Origin: Microcaldota archaeon
GTDB taxonomy: Archaea; Micrarchaeota; Micrarchaeia; Anstonellales; Anstonellaceae
Direction of reading: 5' to 3'
Length of the DNA stretch: 9,392 bases
NCBI GenBank assembly: GCA_026396335.1
Contig: JAPLWZ010000178.1
Span: 1-9,392 of the forward strand
The notes beneath the pieces were generated by a model. That model was not told where the DNA came from. It saw nothing but the letters and a program-made list of their open reading frames with translations, and ran no database searches. The translations under genes and the position numbers were made by a program. Numbering within the stretch: position 1 is the stretch's first letter; the number at the start of each line of letters is the position of its first letter. Of this stretch, positions 6,569-9,392 are shown piece by piece.

Positions 6569-7801
6569 CTACTGCTTTGGAGCGTCCTGATGTTGCTTCG
6601 GGGCGTCTTGCTTTGGCTGCTCGGCAGGTTTTGCTTCAGGGTTTTTCTGCTCAGGCGGCTTTGCTTCATGGTTTTTGCCGTTGTGATTCCCGTTTCCATT
6701 GCCGTTGCCGTTGTGGTTCGCATTCAAGTGGCTGCCGCTTTTCTTGTCAGCATCAAGCCGCTCCATCACAGATTTCACGACAAGCGGCCATGCGACCGTT
6801 GCCTCTGAAAGAACTTCCACGAATCTGCCGCCTTCCTCCTCTGGCACGAACTTGCCCCAGGAAACGCCTTCCGAATAAGTGCAGCCGGAAAGACCGCCCC
6901 AGTGCACAGGCTCGGGGCAGATTCTGATTGCCGCATCAAACCGCTTGAAGCCGCCGCCCTTGCCGATTCTTTTTTGGATTATGTCAAGATAGGGGCCGAC
7001 CTGCTGCGCGAAATTGCGCGGCACGCCTCCTCCGATTGTGAATATGCCCGCCTTTTTCGAGCGCTGGAATTTCGAGGTGAGGTGCTCCAGGTCAAGGTAC
7101 GGATTGAAGACAAGCGGGCTCTTTCCCTTGAGGCGCATTCTTCGCCTGTAAATGCCGAAGTCCAGCCCGAGTTCCGAGTCGGTCCACGCGGGGATGTAAA
7201 CCGGGACTTTCTTTTCGTATGCGCTTTTCAGTATGCCCCTGCCTTCCACGTTGTCATGCAAATACCTGCCAAGCTCGCGGCAGATCCTGTAGCTGCATAA
7301 GTTTTGCCCGGGCTCAAACGAGTCTAGAACTTTTGCCATTATCGTTTCCGCGTCGTCGAGGTTTTTCTCAAGCTCAAGCGTGTCGTAAATCCGGTCGTAG
7401 CCTTTGTCAAAGAGTTCCTTGTCGTTCATTCCTGATTTGTACTTGAAGTGCGTCATGCCCGCCGCTTCCACAAAGCCGTGTGCGATGAGCGCACCTGTTG
7501 AAACTACTGCCTGTATCATGCCGTAATCGATCATGTCACAGAGAACCAGGCCCATTTTCGCCGCAGTCATTGCGCCGGAGAATGTGCCGATCACCATCAT
7601 GTCCTTGTCATTCGACATCTTGTAAAGTAGGTCAGATGCCTCGCCAACGCCGCGCGCGGTGAAAGAAGTCTTGCCCATTGCGCGCACAAGTTCGGAGATG
7701 GTATTGCACTTCCTCAGGTCAAGCGTTTCCAGTGGCTCAAATCCGTCCGATTTGCCGTCGTGAAGCTCCCTCTCCTTGTGCTGATTTTCCCCATGATTCA
7801 T
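6569..7801 (-). CDS. Deoxyhypusine synthase family protein with low-complexity tail
   Basis: Deoxyhypusine synthase moves the aminobutyl group of spermidine, with NAD, onto a lysine of the translation factor aIF5A. The catalytic lysine is present as K317 in EGVSWGKF (311-318), equivalent to the AVSWGKI motif of characterised enzymes, and GIFTIGGGVPRNFAQQ (252-267) and AAIRICPEPVHWGGLSGCTYSE fit the family core. However, GTFSGAMTAAKMG (72-84) and VSTGALIAHGF (100-110) replace the TSNLISSG and TTAGGVEED motifs of classical eukaryotic-type enzymes. They resemble the DHS-like branch that also contains homospermidine-synthase-type proteins, so the acceptor is uncertain. Residues 351-410 are an appended tail: Asn/Gly/His-rich, then Pro/Glu/Lys/Gln-rich. 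ATG 7801 lies about 25 bases from a TATA box, so the message is probably leaderless. No aIF5A gene is in the window. Confidence 0.82.
   Translation of the reverse strand: MNHGENQHKERELHDGKSDGFEPLETLDLRKCNTISELVRAMGKTSFTARGVGEASDLLYKMSNDKDMMVIGTFSGAMTAAKMGLVLCDMIDYGMIQAVVSTGALIAHGFVEAAGMTHFKYKSGMNDKELFDKGYDRIYDTLELEKNLDDAETIMAKVLDSFEPGQNLCSYRICRELGRYLHDNVEGRGILKSAYEKKVPVYIPAWTDSELGLDFGIYRRRMRLKGKSPLVFNPYLDLEHLTSKFQRSKKAGIFTIGGGVPRNFAQQVGPYLDIIQKRIGKGGGFKRFDAAIRICPEPVHWGGLSGCTYSEGVSWGKFVPEEEGGRFVEVLSEATVAWPLVVKSVMERLDADKKSGSHLNANHNGNGNGNGNHNGKNHEAKPPEQKNPEAKPAEQPKQDAPKQHQDAPKQ
6572..6724 (-). repeat. Low-complexity repeats in the C-terminal tail
   Basis: Residues 360-376 alternate Asn with Gly or His (NANHNGNGNGN and onward). 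Residues 379-410 carry two near-copies of EAKPxEQ followed by QDAPKQ twice. The DNA repeats GTT/GCC-type triplets over the first part, so slippage could change its length. The tail is predicted to be unstructured. Confidence 0.7.
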
Positions 7802-7822
7802 GCTTTAACTGAGAAGTGAAAG

Positions 7823-7828
7823 TATAAA
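7823..7828 (-). promoter_or_regulatory. TATA box of the deoxyhypusine synthase homologue
   Basis: TTTATA on the minus strand, in AATTTATAC, is centred about 25 bases before ATG 7801. The predicted start of transcription falls on the start codon. No Shine-Dalgarno-like sequence lies between, in keeping with a leaderless message. Confidence 0.5.
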
Positions 7829-7832
7829 TTAA

Positions 7833-7867
7833 TTTGGAAATTTTATCCTGAAAAAATAATTTCCAAA
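7833..7867. repeat. Ten-base inverted repeat next to a promoter
   Basis: TTTGGAAATT (7833-7842) and AATTTCCAAA (7858-7867) are perfect complements separated by fifteen bases. The proximal arm starts four bases from the TATA box at 7823-7828, where factor B recognition and regulators act. It could be an operator, or a hairpin ending RNA from upstream. The remainder of the gap (7868-7959) is AT-rich with scattered ATGAA and GGAAAA repeats and no gene. Confidence 0.4.
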
Positions 7868-7959
7868 AAGGCGGAAAATGAATGGAAAACGCATGAAAAT
7901 GGATGAAATGCGGATAAAAATAATTGAAACATGAATAAAATCTAGGGAAAAGATGAGCA

Positions 7960-8031
7960 TGGACTCAGGGGGATTCGAACCCCCAGCCTCCTGCATGCCA
8001 TGCAGGCGCGCTACCGTTGCGCCATAAGCCC
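7960..8031 (-). tRNA. tRNA-Ala (anticodon GGC)
   Basis: Read on the minus strand it is 72 bases. The acceptor is GGGCTTA with TGAGTCC, containing the G3-U70 wobble pair that is the main alanine identity element. The D stem is GCGC/GCGC with GG in the loop. The anticodon stem is CCTGC/GCAGG with loop ATGGCAT, giving anticodon GGC (plus-strand 7997-7999), which reads GCC. The T arm is GGGGG/CCCCC around TTCGAAT. The discriminator is A, no CCA is encoded and there is no intron. It stands about 55 bases past the end of the Sm-like gene on the same strand. Confidence 0.96.
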
Positions 8032-8042
8032 GAAAGACAGCG

Positions 8043-8097
8043 GAAAAAACAAAAGAAAAAAATAAAACAAAAAAACAAATGCGCCCTTAAGAGGGCG
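8043..8097 (-). terminator. Stem-loop over the stop codon plus long U-rich tract (Sm-like gene)
   Basis: CGCCCT (8082-8087) and AGGGCG (8092-8097) form a six-base-pair stem with loop TAAG that includes the stop codon of the Sm-like gene. On the minus strand a tract of about 37 bases follows, made of T runs (3, 7, 4, 7, 4 and 6) broken by single G, A or C bases. This is a strong archaeal termination signal. Confidence 0.65.
8058..8067 (-). promoter_or_regulatory. Possible TATA box of tRNA-Ala inside the U-rich tract
   Basis: TTTTATTTTT on the minus strand is centred near 8062, about 26 bases before a start at about 8035, four bases ahead of the tRNA. It lies inside the terminator tract of the preceding gene. 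The alternative is that tRNA-Ala is cut out of a read-through transcript. Confidence 0.35.
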
Positions 8098-8311
8098 AGA
8101 TGTAAACGACAGAGTCGCCGCGCACGAGGACAGTCCCGAGTCCGCGCTTCACTTCGCCGTTCTCAAGGTGCTCTGCCTTTTCAAGCACTATGTTCATGTG
8201 AACGTCGTAGGACACCATGGTCCCGCGAAGCTCGCGTCCGCCCTTGAGGCCGACAACAACCGTGTTGTTCAGCGCCGAGTTCAGTATGTCAAATGGTCTT
8301 TTCTCTGCCAT
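8087..8311 (-). CDS. Archaeal Sm-like (LSm/SmAP) RNA-binding protein
   Basis: A small beta-barrel protein that assembles into a ring, usually a heptamer, and binds U-rich single-stranded RNA. With ATG 8311 it has 74 residues, the usual archaeal length. The Sm1 motif covers about 17-48 (VVVGLKGGRELRG, then YDVHMNIVL) and Sm2 covers 59-72 (GTVLVRGDSVVYIS). H38, N40 and R64 occupy the positions that form the uridine pocket in known archaeal LSm rings. ATG 8311 is preferred over a TTG at 8332 because it gives the typical MAEKRPFDIL beginning and has GAGGG seven bases upstream. The gene has its own promoter and its stop codon lies in a terminator stem. tRNA-Ala follows on the same strand. Confidence 0.95.
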   Translation of the reverse strand: MAEKRPFDILNSALNNTVVVGLKGGRELRGTMVSYDVHMNIVLEKAEHLENGEVKRGLGTVLVRGDSVVYISPS

Positions 8312-8365
8312 AAAAAATCCCTCGCCCCTCAAAGAAATGGGAGCGAGAGAGTTACTGAGGAGAAA

Positions 8366-8376
8366 CGTTTTAAACG
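8366..8376 (-). promoter_or_regulatory. Probable promoter of the Sm-like gene
   Basis: CGTTTTAAACG is a near-perfect palindrome containing a TTTAAA-like box. The expected start of transcription, about 26 bases away near 8345, would give a leader of about 35 bases with the GAGGG ribosome site. It lies between this gene and the end of mntH (8411). Confidence 0.4.
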
Positions 8377-8410
8377 GCTCCTATTCTCAGGGATTTGGCG
8401 CAAGAACGGT

Positions 8411-9392
8411 TTAGAATTTCCCGCCAAGCGACTGGTAAAGGAGAAGCACATTCAGCCCGATTATGATTGCCGCCACAAGCCATGCGGCGGCAACTGTCTT
8501 TTTGTCATTCACCTGCTTGCCCATGATCTTTTTGTCTGATGTGAAAATGATCAGGGGGATGAGCGCGAAGGGGATTCCGAACGAGAGCACCACCTGCGAA
8601 AGGATGAGCATGGAAAGCGGGTCAAACCCGAACCCGATTATGATGAATGCAGGAAGCATGGTGATGAAGCGGCGCAGGAAAATGGAAATTTTCCTCTTGA
8701 TGAAACCCTCCATTACGACCTGCCCCGCCATTGTGCCTACAGTTGCAGAGGACAGGCCTGACATCAGAAGCGCGAATGCGAATACTGTTGGCGCTATCCC
8801 GCCAAGGAGCGGATGGAGCGTGGTGTGCGCATCTTCTATTCCATTCACTTTCACGCCCGCGGCATAAAATACTGCGGCCGCCATGATGAGCATTGCGGCA
8901 TTCACGAAGAAGGCGGCATTCATTGCGATGAATACGTCCCAGCGGGCTGCAGCCAAATGCTTTTTCTTGCTGTACCCTTCGCGGACGCGGGGCTGCACAA
9001 GTGCGGAGTGAAGGTAGATGACGTGCGGCATCACGGTTGCGCCGACAATTGCGACTGCCAGGTAAATGCTGCTCGCGCCGACCATGGGGATGAGCGTGTG
9101 GTATGTTATCGCGCCCCAATCGGGCTTTGCAATGAATATTTCGAACAGGTAGCTTACGAATATGGCGATGAGGAATCCCATCATTGTGTATTCGAATTTG
9201 CGGAATCCCATTTTCTCGACGGCAAGTATTGCGAATACGATTACGCCCGCTATCAGCGCTGCAAGGAGAAGAGGTATCTGGAACAGGAGGTAGATGCCGA
9301 GTGCTGCGCCCAAAAATTCCGCCAAGTCAGTTGCCATCACCACGAGTTCTGCTGCAATCCAAAGCGGGAAAGCTGCCTGCGGGAACTGCTCG
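8411..9392 (-). CDS. mntH: NRAMP-family Mn2+/Fe2+ transporter, 5' end outside window
   Basis: A proton-coupled importer of Mn2+, Fe2+ and similar ions in the cytoplasmic membrane. The frame stays open to the right edge, where WIAAELVVMATDLAEFLGAALG is encoded across 9343, so GTG 9343 is internal and the true start lies beyond the window. Visible landmarks are the ATDLAEFLGAA segment of membrane helix 3, GATVMPHVIYLHSALVQ of helix 6 (the metal-binding M-P-H at about 9023-9031), and SGLSSATVGTMAGQVVMEGF with LRRFITMLPAFI further on. FGIPFALIPLIIFTSDKKIMG lies near the C-terminus. These closely follow bacterial MntH. The helix 1 D-P-G-N metal site is not in the window. At least nine membrane helices are implied by the hydrophobic runs. 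The gene ends 99 bases before the Sm-like start codon on the same strand. Confidence 0.93.
   Translation of the reverse strand, partial: EQFPQAAFPLWIAAELVVMATDLAEFLGAALGIYLLFQIPLLLAALIAGVIVFAILAVEKMGFRKFEYTMMGFLIAIFVSYLFEIFIAKPDWGAITYHTLIPMVGASSIYLAVAIVGATVMPHVIYLHSALVQPRVREGYSKKKHLAAARWDVFIAMNAAFFVNAAMLIMAAAVFYAAGVKVNGIEDAHTTLHPLLGGIAPTVFAFALLMSGLSSATVGTMAGQVVMEGFIKRKISIFLRRFITMLPAFIIIGFGFDPLSMLILSQVVLSFGIPFALIPLIIFTSDKKIMGKQVNDKKTVAAAWLVAAIIIGLNVLLLYQSLGGKF

Noticed and set aside
7868..7959. Recurring ATGAA and GGAAAA words as a repeat array or CRISPR
   Set aside because: The spacing is irregular, the units are very short and there are no conserved repeats. It looks like ordinary AT-rich spacer.
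8017..8247. Lys/Arg-rich plus-strand frame
   Set aside because: It translates the complement of tRNA-Ala, the poly-A strand of the terminator and the Sm-like gene. It shows no protein features.
8622..9119. His/Arg/Cys-rich minus-strand frame overlapping mntH
   Set aside because: Out-of-frame shadow of mntH, whose own frame encodes intact NRAMP motifs.

Overview
The window looks like a stretch of an archaeal chromosome of moderate GC content. The evidence is an archaeal-type Sm/LSm protein, a GHMP-type pantoate kinase (the archaeal route to CoA), a deoxyhypusine synthase family enzyme, two tRNA genes without an encoded CCA, TATA-type promoter elements of the TTTAAA/TTTATA kind, and several genes whose start codon lies about 26 bases from such a box (the leaderless pattern). 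The exact lineage cannot be read from the sequence. An uncultivated archaeon, perhaps of the DPANN type, is a guess. I see no insertion sequence, integrase, CRISPR array or phage gene.

Layout. Positions 1-214 hold no convincing gene, only a hairpin-rich stretch at the left edge and a probable tRNA promoter. tRNA-Val(GAC) (215-286) is followed on the + strand by a pantoate kinase (367-1188) and a family 2 glycosyltransferase (open frame to 1938) that has no ordinary start codon for its conserved N-terminus. A DUF2797 zinc-finger protein (minus, 1957-2745) converges on it. A shared palindromic TATA element (2769-2774) appears to serve both this gene and the divergent kbl-VIT pair: 2-amino-3-ketobutyrate CoA ligase (2824-4014) followed by a CCC1/VIT1-type iron/manganese transporter (4031-4807).

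From 4832 to the right edge everything is on the minus strand. In transcription order these are an NRAMP transporter mntH (cut by the window edge), an Sm-like protein, tRNA-Ala(GGC), a deoxyhypusine synthase family protein with an unusual Asn/Gly and Pro/Glu/Lys/Gln-rich tail, and a 545-residue protein made of two ThyX-like halves. Each gene seems to have its own promoter. In two places the AT tract that ends one transcript also looks like the TATA box of the next.

The genes are mostly housekeeping: CoA synthesis, threonine/glycine metabolism, a polyamine-dependent modification, RNA binding, and two divalent-metal transporters of different families. I did not find a clear new multi-gene system. 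The items most worth a second look are the double ThyX-like protein, whose signature motif is divided between its two halves; the tailed deoxyhypusine synthase homologue; the U-rich 3' end of the Sm protein's own transcript; and the glycosyltransferase start problem.
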